Origin: Chloroflexota bacterium
GTDB lineage: Bacteria > Chloroflexota > Anaerolineae > CG2-30-64-16
Direction of reading: 5' to 3'
Assembly (NCBI GenBank): GCA_029555885.1
Contig: JAKPQT010000334.1
Span: 1 to 14,602 of the forward strand
DNA length: 14,602 nucleotides
Within the stretch, counting starts at the first letter, position 1, and each line of letters starts with the position of its first letter. Shown one piece after another: positions 6,461 to 14,105 of the stretch. The notes beneath the pieces were generated by a model, which saw only the letters and a program-made list of their open reading frames with translations, ran no database searches and was not told where the DNA came from. Both the position numbers and the translations under genes were made by a program.

Positions 6461-6832
6461 TCAATACGCGCCGATTTCTTCCAGCCGGTCATCGTCGATG
6501 CCGAAGTGATGGGCCAACTCGTGCAGCACGACGCGGCGCACTGTGGCGCGCAGCTCATCGAGCGAGTTGCACTGTGCTTCGATGGGCCTGCGGTAGATGC
6601 TGATCTTGTCCGGCGGGACGAGGCCATAGTGGGTTGTCCGCGCGGTCAGCGGCACGCCGTGATAGAAACCCTGCAAGTCGTAGCGCGACCGGATGCCCAT
6701 CGTGCGCAGCGTGTGGGGATCCGGCCAGTCCTCGACGACGACCTCGACGTTGTCGAGGCGTTCCTGGAAGAACGGCGGCAGCGTTTCGAGCACCTCTGCA
6801 ACGAGGTCCATGAAGTTGTCGGTGCTGAACAT
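6461..6832 (-). CDS. Small zincin metallopeptidase-like protein (HExxH)
   Basis: The 123-residue product carries HELAHHFG with the zincin motif H104-E105-x-x-H108 near its C-terminus and the lead-in LRATVRRVVLHEL. This is the layout of a family of small bacterial proteins annotated as metallopeptidase family or zincin-like proteins. The third zinc ligand is probably in the following DDDRLEEIG region. Substrate and role are unknown. ATG at 6832 was chosen over further in-frame sequence up to 7042 because AGGAT precedes it by 8 nt and the extension would overlap the upstream gene with low-complexity sequence. It starts 26 nt after the upstream minus-strand gene stops, so it is probably in the same transcript from the promoter at 8231-8259. 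Confidence 0.85.
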   Translation of the reverse strand: MFSTDNFMDLVAEVLETLPPFFQERLDNVEVVVEDWPDPHTLRTMGIRSRYDLQGFYHGVPLTARTTHYGLVPPDKISIYRRPIEAQCNSLDELRATVRRVVLHELAHHFGIDDDRLEEIGAY

Positions 6833-6858
6833 GCGATCATCCTGTGCAGGCTTCGGCG

Positions 6859-8181
6859 TCAGGGCGTGACGCTGAGATCGTCGAGATAGATGGTTCCTGC
6901 CGATGCTGTGCCGTCGGGCACGCCGTCCAGGACCAGCGCATACAGGTTGACGGGATAATCCAGCCGGCCGTTGCCTGCCCGAGAGATTTGCCCCTGCGGC
7001 CACGGCGCAGTCACATCCAGTTTGGCCGTCATGGCCTGCCAACCGCTGTGTTGAACCTGCCCGAAGGTGAACTGGCGTACTTCGCCCTGGCTATCGCTGA
7101 TCCAGGCGTTGAGGAAGTGGCCGGAGCTGTCACCGTAAACCCATAGGGTGATGGCTGCGGGTTCTCCGCTGATGGCGATGGCCGGGCGGGCCTGAAAGAC
7201 GACGTAGTTGTTCTGGACGGCTGCGAAATCGTAGGCGAGTTTGGCTGCGGCCTGGCCGCCATGGACCTGCTCCCTGGACTGAACGAATGTGCCGTACGGT
7301 TCATTGCCGCGGGCCCAGGTGCCGAACGCCTCGAAGTCGGTGATGACGCCGGGTGGCAGACGTTGTGTGATGACCGGCGCCTGCGTGGGCCGGCGCAGCG
7401 TCTGGATGGGGCGCGGCGTAGCGGCCGGCGGAGGTGTCGCCGTGGGCGTGGGTGTCGACAGCTCCGGCGTGTCAGTCGGTACGAGAGTCGGTGTGTCAGT
7501 CGGCGCGAGGGTGGGCTTCGGGGTCGGTGGCTCCGCCGTGTCGGTCGGCTCTAACGTGGGCGGCTCCGATGTATCCGTTGGGACGATGGTTGCTTCCCTG
7601 GTGGGCGTGTCCATAACTACGGCCGGTTCGGTGGCGGTGACGGTCGCGGTATGGTCAGGCGTCACCTGCGCCACCGTACCGGAGCCGCCCCCCTGGCGCA
7701 GCACGAGAGCGATGGCAATCGACAGCACGGCCACCAGGACAACGCCGAGCACTGCACCCAGGACGGGGCTGAACCGGCGCTGGCGCGCAACAGAGGGCTG
7801 TGCGGGCTGCACCGCTGGCGTCGACCGCAGCGGGCTGGTTTCGGTCACGGGTGGGCTGGCCGCGACGGACGTAGCCTGGGTCGCAGCAGGAACCTGTGTC
7901 GCCGGCGTGACCGGTTCTACCGGCGCGGCCGGGCCGGAGGTGACCGCAGGCGCGGGGATTTCAGCCTCGGCCTGCGCCGCGGGCGGGTCCGCCTGAACCC
8001 ACTGCGTACCATCGTGGAAATACCAGAGCCCGGTCTCGTAGCCGATGATCCACCAGCGCCCCTGGTCGTCCTGAGTCATCAACTCTTCGAGCCGGGCGCG
8101 CAAATCCGTCTCGGTCAACTGGCCGGCATCGAGCTGGCTTTTGAGTTGCCGATATTCGTCTTCAACTTGACGGAACGTCAT
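6859..8181 (-). CDS. Single-pass membrane protein with Thr/Pro-rich stalk and C-terminal galactose-binding-like domain
   Basis: The 440-residue product has four parts. Residues 1-66 hold an amphipathic, coiled-coil-like helix (VEDEYRQLKSQLDAGQLTE) and a tryptophan-rich stretch (GRWWIIGYETGLWYFHDGTQWV). I have seen this N-terminal module in other Chloroflexota membrane proteins. After an Ala/Pro-rich linker, one transmembrane helix lies at about 139-162, preceded by RQRR, which suggests the N-terminus is inside. Residues about 170-260 form a stalk of PTDT, EPPT and TPTP repeats. Residues about 278-440 begin ITDFEAFGTWARG and resemble a beta-sandwich carbohydrate-binding domain. Catalytic residues are not evident. 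ATG at 8181 is fixed by the promoter at 8231-8259; an in-frame start at 8271 would lie upstream of it. Function is unknown. Confidence 0.8.
   Translation of the reverse strand: MTFRQVEDEYRQLKSQLDAGQLTETDLRARLEELMTQDDQGRWWIIGYETGLWYFHDGTQWVQADPPAAQAEAEIPAPAVTSGPAAPVEPVTPATQVPAATQATSVAASPPVTETSPLRSTPAVQPAQPSVARQRRFSPVLGAVLGVVLVAVLSIAIALVLRQGGGSGTVAQVTPDHTATVTATEPAVVMDTPTREATIVPTDTSEPPTLEPTDTAEPPTPKPTLAPTDTPTLVPTDTPELSTPTPTATPPPAATPRPIQTLRRPTQAPVITQRLPPGVITDFEAFGTWARGNEPYGTFVQSREQVHGGQAAAKLAYDFAAVQNNYVVFQARPAIAISGEPAAITLWVYGDSSGHFLNAWISDSQGEVRQFTFGQVQHSGWQAMTAKLDVTAPWPQGQISRAGNGRLDYPVNLYALVLDGVPDGTASAGTIYLDDLSVTP
7400..7620 (-). repeat. Low-complexity Thr/Pro repeat coding tract
   Basis: This stretch encodes irregular repeats of PTDT, EPPT, TPTP and similar words, forming the stalk of the membrane protein. 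On the + strand the repeats read as GTCGGT- and GTGGGC-type words, which produce spurious open frames. Such tracts can change length by slippage. Confidence 0.75.
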
Positions 8182-8230
8182 ATCGTGCCTTATCTGCCTG
8201 GCTCGGTATGCAAAACGACCAGACAGGGTC

Positions 8231-8259
8231 ATTATACAGGCGTGTGCAACAGTTGTCAA
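8231..8259 (-). promoter_or_regulatory. Perfect-consensus sigma-70 promoter, minus strand
   Basis: Read on the minus strand, TTGACA (8259-8254), a 17-bp spacer and TATAAT (8236-8231) match the sigma-70 consensus at all 12 bases. The start of transcription would be near 8224, giving a leader of about 43 nt to the ATG at 8181. On the + strand, GTCAATGAC (8255-8263) is a 9-bp palindrome overlapping the -35 and could be an operator. Confidence 0.9.
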
Positions 8260-8296
8260 TGACTTGTACACAAAGAGGGCAGCGGAGAAGTGCGTT

Positions 8297-9205
8297 TTGA
8301 CTACGATTGACTATCGCGACCGGACCAGCGTCATGATCTGGGTGGTGCTGCTCGGACTGGCCGTGCAGCGGTTTCTGAGCTTGCCGGAGCGCTCGATTGA
8401 GCTGGAGGTCCTCGGCTCGCCGATTACGCTGACAATCACGGCGAACACGATCCTGGGCGCGGTGCTGGCAGCACTGGCCGCGAGCGGCACAGAGGCTGTC
8501 GTGCGGGCGCATCCGCGTGCGCTGCGTGCGCCGGTGCGCGAACGCGGGCTGGCCCGGGCGGCCGCGACGGGCCTGCCGCGGCTGGGAGACTCGGTCGGGG
8601 ATGCGGCGCGCGCGGCCCTGACGCCGGGGCGCCACTGGGTGTTCTGGGGGCTGCCGGTCGCGCTGATCATGGTGTCGGTGCTGCTGATGCCGCTGGCGCC
8701 GACGCCGGTATATTGGGTGCTGGGGCTGATCGTGACGGGGGCGGCGCTGGGGCTGAGCATGGCGGGCATCTATTACACCATCGACCCCTTCCAGCCGGGC
8801 TATCGCCGCGCGCGGCTGGGACTCAACGCGCTGACGTATGCCATCGCGCTGCTATTGTTCCTGGTCGTCTATCGCACGCGTGTGCGCAGCATTGTCTCGG
8901 CCACGGAGGTGCTGCTGGTGAGCAGCCTGTTGGCCCTGGAACTGCTGCGCGGCAGCGAGCGCCCGACCGTGCTTGTGGCGCTGTATGCCGGCATTATCGG
9001 CCTCATCCTCGGCCAGGCGACGTGGGCGCTGAACTACTGGCGGCTGGACAGCCTAACGGGCGGCCTGGTGCTGCTGGTCATGTTCTACGATGCCGTCGGC
9101 TTGGCGCAGAGCGCGATCCAGGGGCGCGTCCGCCGCCGCGTGCTGCTCGAATACGGGTTGATTACGATTGCGGCGTTCGCGCTCATCTGGGAGTTTGCAC
9201 CGTAG
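8297..9205 (+). CDS. Polytopic membrane protein of unknown function
   Basis: The 302-residue product is an integral membrane protein with about nine hydrophobic segments, for example SVMIWVVLLGLAV, HWVFWGLPVALIMVSVLL, VYWVLGLIVTGAALGL, VLVALYAGIIGLILG and LLEYGLITIAAFALIW. A basic cytoplasmic loop (HPRALRAPVRERGLAR) follows the second segment. I cannot place it in a named family and see no catalytic motif. The start is uncertain: TTG at 8297 is preferred because GGAG lies at 8284-8287, while TTG at 8264 falls within the divergent promoter and ATG at 8333 has a weak ribosome binding site. It is divergent from the stalk protein gene across 115 nt and converges on the EamA gene. No clear + strand promoter was found. 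Confidence 0.75.
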   Translation: MTTIDYRDRTSVMIWVVLLGLAVQRFLSLPERSIELEVLGSPITLTITANTILGAVLAALAASGTEAVVRAHPRALRAPVRERGLARAAATGLPRLGDSVGDAARAALTPGRHWVFWGLPVALIMVSVLLMPLAPTPVYWVLGLIVTGAALGLSMAGIYYTIDPFQPGYRRARLGLNALTYAIALLLFLVVYRTRVRSIVSATEVLLVSSLLALELLRGSERPTVLVALYAGIIGLILGQATWALNYWRLDSLTGGLVLLVMFYDAVGLAQSAIQGRVRRRVLLEYGLITIAAFALIWEFAP

Positions 9206-9209
9206 GGAC

Positions 9210-9277
9210 GAGAAACGAGTAATGAGTAATAAGAGATCATAGTTCACTCGTTACTCATTACTGGTTACTCGTTTCTC
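9210..9277. repeat. Inverted repeat made of GAGTAATGAGTAA words at a convergent junction
   Basis: GAGAAACGAGTAA (9210-9222) is a perfect reverse complement of TTACTCGTTTCTC (9265-9277). AGTAATGAGTAA (9218-9229) also pairs perfectly with TTACTCATTACT (9251-9262), so alternative registers compete. The words continue to about 9293, past the stop codon of the minus-strand gene. The tract is AT-rich in a GC-rich region and fills the gap between convergent genes, so it may work as a bidirectional terminator. Confidence 0.85.
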
Positions 9278-9282
9278 TTTAC

Positions 9283-10221
9283 TCATTCCTCGTTCCTTCC
9301 CGGCCTCAGCAGCACCACCGCGCTCAGGATGAACGCGGTCCCCAACCACTGCAACGGCTCCAGCCGCTCCGCGAAGAAGAGATAACCGAACAGCGTGGCA
9401 ACGGCGGGCTCGAACGTGGCGACGATGGCGGCAAGGCTGACCGGCACCCACTGGACCCCGATGGCAAACGCCAGGCTTGCCAGCAGCGTGGGAATCAGCC
9501 CCATGCCGATCAGCAGGGCGATGGCCGATGGCGACGCCCACCCCTTTGCCAGCTCCGCGGGCGGCACGAGCGCGATGAGGATCGCCGCGCCGATCAGCAG
9601 GCCGTACACCTGCACCACCCAGGGCCGGTTGTGGCGGACGAGCGCCTTGTTGAACACGCTGTACAGGCCATAGGTCAGCCCCGCGGCCAGACCGAGAGCG
9701 ACGCCCAGCCAGCCGCCGTTACCGGCCTGCTGGATGGCCGCCGGATTGTAGATCCGGGCGACGAGCGCCGCGCCGAACAGCGCCAGCGCCAGCGCTGCCA
9801 CCCCCCGCGGGCCCAGCTTCTCCCCCATCCAGCGCCACGAAATCACCGCGACCCAGGCCGGTGAGGTGTACATCAGTACCGCCGCGACGGCCACGCCCAG
9901 CAGGTTGATGGCGTTCACGTACGTGATGAAGAACAGCGCGACGCCAAAGACGCCATACGCCAGCAGGCCGGGCCATTGCGCCCGCGGCACGCGCAGATCG
10001 ACGCGGAGCAGCAGCAGCGCGGCGAGCAGCAGCAGCCCGCCGGCGCTGCCGCGCAGCCCGGCCGCGGCCAGCGGCAGCAAGCCGTGGTCGTTGATGAGAA
10101 ACTTGTAGAAGACGCCGATGGAGGCCCACAAGGTCGCGGCTACGAGCACCAGCACGTAGCCGCGCAGCGCCGATGATGTCTTCAGGTTGTCCGTTGATGC
10201 CTGCCGTCGTATAATGCCCAC
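9283..10221 (-). CDS. EamA/DMT-superfamily transporter
   Basis: The product is a ten-span inner-membrane permease of the drug/metabolite transporter superfamily, made of two EamA repeats of about five helices each. The first repeat begins RGYVLVLVAATLWASIG and ends near YTSPAWVAVISWRWMGEKL; the second begins WLGVALGLAAGLTYGLYSVFNK and ends with the typical PAVATLFGYLFFAERLEPLQWLGTAFILSAVVLL. Family members often export amino acids or other small metabolites; the substrate here is unknown. GTG at 10221 gives 312 residues, a normal length, and is the nearest in-frame start that precedes the first helix; its ribosome binding site is weak. The last few codons (RNEE) are read from the junction repeat. 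It is divergent from the cyclodeaminase gene, which hints at linked function. Confidence 0.85.
   Translation of the reverse strand: MGIIRRQASTDNLKTSSALRGYVLVLVAATLWASIGVFYKFLINDHGLLPLAAAGLRGSAGGLLLLAALLLLRVDLRVPRAQWPGLLAYGVFGVALFFITYVNAINLLGVAVAAVLMYTSPAWVAVISWRWMGEKLGPRGVAALALALFGAALVARIYNPAAIQQAGNGGWLGVALGLAAGLTYGLYSVFNKALVRHNRPWVVQVYGLLIGAAILIALVPPAELAKGWASPSAIALLIGMGLIPTLLASLAFAIGVQWVPVSLAAIVATFEPAVATLFGYLFFAERLEPLQWLGTAFILSAVVLLRPGRNEE
10187..10215 (+). promoter_or_regulatory. Sigma-70 promoter for the cyclodeaminase-family gene
   Basis: TTGTCC (10187-10192), a 17-bp spacer and a perfect TATAAT (10210-10215) predict transcription starting near 10222, about 130 nt before the start codon. 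The -10 lies on codons 3-4 of the divergent EamA gene, so the two genes share overlapping control DNA. Confidence 0.7.
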
Positions 10222-10250
10222 GAATCTTGTATCCCGCTTGATGAATCCGG

Positions 10251-10346
10251 TTGTGGCGCCGTGCCACAATGCCACTTGCTGTGGCCGGTCTCGGTTATGG
10301 CGCAGCCATAGCACACCGTGCCAGCACACCGTGCCGCCATAAGGAG
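10251..10346 (+). promoter_or_regulatory. Palindrome-rich leader with alternative pairings at the ribosome binding site
   Basis: Five short palindromes follow one another: TTGTGGC/GCCACAA (10251-10269), GCCAC/GTGGC (10271-10285), TATGGC/GCCATA (10296-10310), and GCAC-ACC-GTGC twice (10311-10321 and 10324-10334). The last two sit in a perfect tandem 13-bp repeat, AGCACACCGTGCC (10310-10322 and 10323-10335). TTATGGCG (10295-10302) can instead pair over 8 bp with CGCCATAA (10335-10342), which overlaps the AAGGAG ribosome binding site (10341-10346). That gives two exclusive folds, one of which would hide the site. No known riboswitch is recognised. Confidence 0.55.
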
Positions 10347-10351
10347 CCTCT

Positions 10352-11326
10352 ATGTCTGCAACCCGCTTCCTCTATCTCTCGCGCGCCGATGTCGAAGCCG
10401 TCGGCGTCAGCATGGCGGAAATCATCGATGCGTTGGCGGTCGCGTTCCGCGAGCACGGCCTGGGCCACGCGGAAATGCCGCCCAAGCCCGGCGTGCATTC
10501 TCGGCCCGACGCCTTCATCCACGCGATGCCCGCGTACATCCCCGCCCTACACGCCATCGGCATGAAGTGGGTGAGCGGCTATCCGGACAACCCGGCGAAG
10601 GGCCTGCCCTACATCAGCGGCCTGCTCATTCTCAACGACGACGAGACCGGCCTGCCCCTCGCGGTGATGGACTGCACGTGGATCACCGGGATGCGCACCG
10701 GCGCAGCGACCGCGCTGGCCGCCCGCTATCTCGCGCGGCCGGAGTCACAGACGGTCGGCATCCTGGGCTGCGGCGTGCAGGGCCGGACCAACCTGGAGGC
10801 GCTGAATGTGTTGTTTCCGCTCACGCGCGTCGTCGCCTATGACCGCACGCCGGAGAACGCGGCCCGCTATGCGCGCGAGATGCAGGAGCGTTGGGGGCTG
10901 GCGGTGACGGTGGCCAGCCGGCCGCAAGAAGCCGTAACCGGCTGCGACATGGTGGTGACCGCCGGCCTGATCCTCAAGCGGCCGCACGCCACGATCAAAC
11001 CCGGGTGGCTGGACGCGGGCGCATTCGCCTCGCTGGTGGACTATGACTCCTATTGGGATGGCGCCGCGCTCCAGGAGGTAGATAAGTTCTGCACGGACGA
11101 TATCCCGCAGCTCGAATACTACCGCCGGGCCGGATACTTCCAGAACATCCCACCCATCCACGCGTCGCTGGGCGAGCTGGTCACGGGGCAGAAGCCGGGC
11201 CGCGAATCGGCAGCGGAGCGCACCATCGCGTGCAATCTGGGCCTGGCCCTGGACGACATGGCGACCGCGCCGCTCGTCTATCGCCGCGCCGTGGAGCGAG
11301 GCCTTGGGACCTGGTTGCCGCTCTGA
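10352..11326 (+). CDS. Ornithine cyclodeaminase/mu-crystallin family protein
   Basis: The 324-residue product belongs to the NAD(P)-binding family that includes ornithine cyclodeaminase (ornithine to proline plus ammonia), archaeal alanine dehydrogenase and related imine reductases. Visible landmarks are GMKWVSGYPDNP with the conserved Lys at about residue 72, LPLAVMDCTWITGMRTGAATALAAR, and the Rossmann motif GILGCGVQGRTN at about 136-147. LGLALDDMATA near the C-terminus carries the conserved acidic pair. ATG at 10352 has a strong AAGGAG ribosome binding site at 10341-10346. Which reaction it performs cannot be told from sequence. It is divergent from an EamA exporter and close to a Liv-type importer, so an amino acid or derived compound is a sensible guess. 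Confidence 0.9.
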   Translation: MSATRFLYLSRADVEAVGVSMAEIIDALAVAFREHGLGHAEMPPKPGVHSRPDAFIHAMPAYIPALHAIGMKWVSGYPDNPAKGLPYISGLLILNDDETGLPLAVMDCTWITGMRTGAATALAARYLARPESQTVGILGCGVQGRTNLEALNVLFPLTRVVAYDRTPENAARYAREMQERWGLAVTVASRPQEAVTGCDMVVTAGLILKRPHATIKPGWLDAGAFASLVDYDSYWDGAALQEVDKFCTDDIPQLEYYRRAGYFQNIPPIHASLGELVTGQKPGRESAAERTIACNLGLALDDMATAPLVYRRAVERGLGTWLPL

Positions 11327-11333
11327 GACTGAT

Positions 11334-11398
11334 AACCGCCAAGACGCAAAGAGCGCAAAGTTTAGTTTTGACTTGGCGTTCTTTGCGTCTTGGCGGTT
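11334..11398. repeat. Perfect 18-bp inverted repeat at a convergent junction
   Basis: AACCGCCAAGACGCAAAG (11334-11351) is a perfect reverse complement of 11381-11398, separated by 29 nt. Inside, GAGCGCAAAG and CTTGGCGTTCTTTG repeat the same words, so shifted pairings are possible. A further partial match (GCCGCTAAGACGCGCG) lies at 11433-11448, just before the livF stop. The element sits between the convergent cyclodeaminase-family and livF genes. It belongs to the same word family as 6391-6453. Confidence 0.88.
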
Positions 11399-11455
11399 CA
11401 GCAGTGGCTGCGGAAGGACTCCAGGACTCAAAGCCGCTAAGACGCGCGCCGCGCG

Positions 11456-12211
<756 letters not shown>

Positions 12212-12212
12212 G

Positions 12213-14102
12213 TCACTCCTCCTTCCCCAGGTAGGCCTCGATGACCTTAGGGTTGTTGTAAATCCTGGACGGCACGTCTTCGGCGATCTTGGAGCCCATG
12301 TCCATGACGGTCACCGTATCCGAGATGCTCATCACCACGTTCATGTCGTGCTCGATCAGCAGCAGGGTGAACCCTTCTGCCTTCAGCTTCGCCAGGAACG
12401 CCATCAGCTCCTCGGTTTCCTTGTCGTTCAGGCCCGATGAGGGTTCATCGAGGATGAGCAGCTTGGGCGAGGAGGCGAGGGCGCGGGCAATTTCCAGCAG
12501 CTTCTGCTTGCCATAGGGCAGGTTCTTGGCCAGCTCATTGCGATACTCCCACAGGCCGATCTGGTGCAGCCGGTAGGCGGCTGTCTCCAGGATGGCGTGT
12601 TCCTCCTGCTTCTGGCGAGCAGTGCGGAAAATGGACGACCAGGGGCCGGCCGTGGCATGGCAGTGCGGGCTGGACATGACGTTTTCGATGCAGGTCAGGG
12701 ATGGGAACAGGCGGATGTTCTGAAAGGTGCGGGCGATGCCCTTCGCGATGATCCGGTGCGGCTTGAGCGCGGTGATGTCCTCACCCATGAAGATGATGCG
12801 GCCCCTGGCCGGGGGGTAAATGCCGGTGATGCCGTTGAACAGGGTGGTCTTGCCGGCGCCGTTCGGTCCGATCAGAGAGGTAATCTCGCCTTCCCAAACA
12901 TTGAGATCGAACCTGTTGACTGCGACCAGCCCCCCGAATTGGATAGTGACCTGCTGCGTTTCCAGGACCTTGCGCTTCTCAGTCGCCGGGTCGGCGGTCG
13001 GGTGGTCGGCCGCGGCCACGGCCACCGGGCCACGGGCCACGACGTCCTCGATGTACTGGTTTTCATCAGCCGGCAGGTTGGCGATGCCCAGGCCGCCAAA
13101 CCCGGCCTTTTCTCGCCGGCGAGGCAAGATGCCGCCTGGTCGGAACACCATCATCGCCACGAGGGCCGCGCCGAAGAACAGCAGCCGGTAGCTGGCGAAC
13201 TGCCTGAAGATTTCCGGGAAAATAACGATGATGGCTGCGCCCAGAACGTTGCCCGGAATCGAGCCCAGGCCGCCCAGCAACACGATCACGAAGATCAGAC
13301 AGGACTCCATGAACGTGAAGTTGTCGGGCGAGATGATCATCATCTTCGAGCCGTAGACATTCCCCGCCACGCCGGCCAGCGCCGTGCCGATCAGGAAGGC
13401 GACCAGCTTATAGTGGCGCACGTCGATGCCATTGGCCTCGGCAGCAATCTCGTCTTCCCGGATGTAGTTCCAGGCCCGGCCGATCCGCGACTTTTGCAGA
13501 TTGATCAATCCCATAATGACGAGGGCCACAATGAACCAGACGTAGTAGAAGAACTGGGTGGGTGTGGTGATCGTAAACAGCCCGAAATCCGGATTGCCGA
13601 TGCCGGTGATGCCATTGGGACCGTTCGTCAGGCCAAAGGGGTTGTTGTTGGCGACGATGCGGATGATCTCACCGATGCCGATGGTCACGATGCACAGGTA
13701 GTCGCCCTTGAGGTGAATGATGCGGGCGGTGACCAGGTAGGCAAACCCGCCGGCGACCAGGGCACTGATGGGCAGCAGGAGCACGATCGGGATATGCAAC
13801 TGGGTGTAGAGAATGCCCGTCGTGTAGGCGCCGATGGCGTAAAAGCCGGCCTGGCCCAGGTTAAAGAGGCCGACTTCGCCCAGGACAATGTTGAGGCTCA
13901 ATCCCAGCAGGACATAGATGCCCACATAGAATCCGACGTCGATCCAATAGTTGGAGATGAACGGCAGATAGGGGAAGGCCAGCATCAGACCGACCAGAGC
14001 GATGAGCAATATCTGCTGGTGGCGCTTGCTCAGGACGCGCGCACCTTGGGCGGATTGGAAATCATGGATGCGCTGGGTTATGGTGCGGGTGATATCGCTC
14101 AT
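12213..14102 (-). CDS. Fused Liv-type ABC transporter permease and ATPase (LivM-LivG)
   Basis: One 629-residue protein joins two subunits that are usually separate. Residues about 30-345 are the LivM permease, with many membrane spans and motifs such as LLGLSLNIVLGEVGLFNLGQAGFYAIGAY, GLTNGPNGITGIG, and the coupling-loop region SRIGRAWNYIREDEIAAEANGID. A linker of about 40 residues, alanine- and acid-rich, leads to the LivG ATPase: Walker A GPNGAGKTT (about 410-418), LPYGKQKLLEIARAL as the LivG form of the signature (about 526-540), Walker B LLILDEPSSGLN (547-558) and IEHDMNVVM with the switch His (about 583). ATG at 14102 begins 3 nt after the livH stop and has AGAAGG upstream. There is no in-frame break, so the fusion is genuine unless assembly errors removed one. 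Confidence 0.93.
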   Translation of the reverse strand: MSDITRTITQRIHDFQSAQGARVLSKRHQQILLIALVGLMLAFPYLPFISNYWIDVGFYVGIYVLLGLSLNIVLGEVGLFNLGQAGFYAIGAYTTGILYTQLHIPIVLLLPISALVAGGFAYLVTARIIHLKGDYLCIVTIGIGEIIRIVANNNPFGLTNGPNGITGIGNPDFGLFTITTPTQFFYYVWFIVALVIMGLINLQKSRIGRAWNYIREDEIAAEANGIDVRHYKLVAFLIGTALAGVAGNVYGSKMMIISPDNFTFMESCLIFVIVLLGGLGSIPGNVLGAAIIVIFPEIFRQFASYRLLFFGAALVAMMVFRPGGILPRRREKAGFGGLGIANLPADENQYIEDVVARGPVAVAAADHPTADPATEKRKVLETQQVTIQFGGLVAVNRFDLNVWEGEITSLIGPNGAGKTTLFNGITGIYPPARGRIIFMGEDITALKPHRIIAKGIARTFQNIRLFPSLTCIENVMSSPHCHATAGPWSSIFRTARQKQEEHAILETAAYRLHQIGLWEYRNELAKNLPYGKQKLLEIARALASSPKLLILDEPSSGLNDKETEELMAFLAKLKAEGFTLLLIEHDMNVVMSISDTVTVMDMGSKIAEDVPSRIYNNPKVIEAYLGKEE

Positions 14103-14105
14103 GCG

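Noticed and set aside
7289..7996. 235-codon + strand open frame rich in Gly, Val and Ser
   Set aside because: It is the reverse reading of the Thr/Pro stalk repeats of the minus-strand membrane protein, which has a proper promoter, anchor and domain order.
8182..8271. Longer start at 8271 for the minus-strand stalk protein
   Set aside because: It lies upstream of the consensus promoter (8231-8259), so it would not be in the transcript.
10222..10329. Longer EamA start at 10329
   Set aside because: The extra 36 residues are translated from the palindrome array and are unlike EamA N-termini.
10310..10335. Possible CRISPR or satellite from the tandem 13-bp repeat
   Set aside because: There are only two units with no spacer between them, and no array or cas genes nearby.
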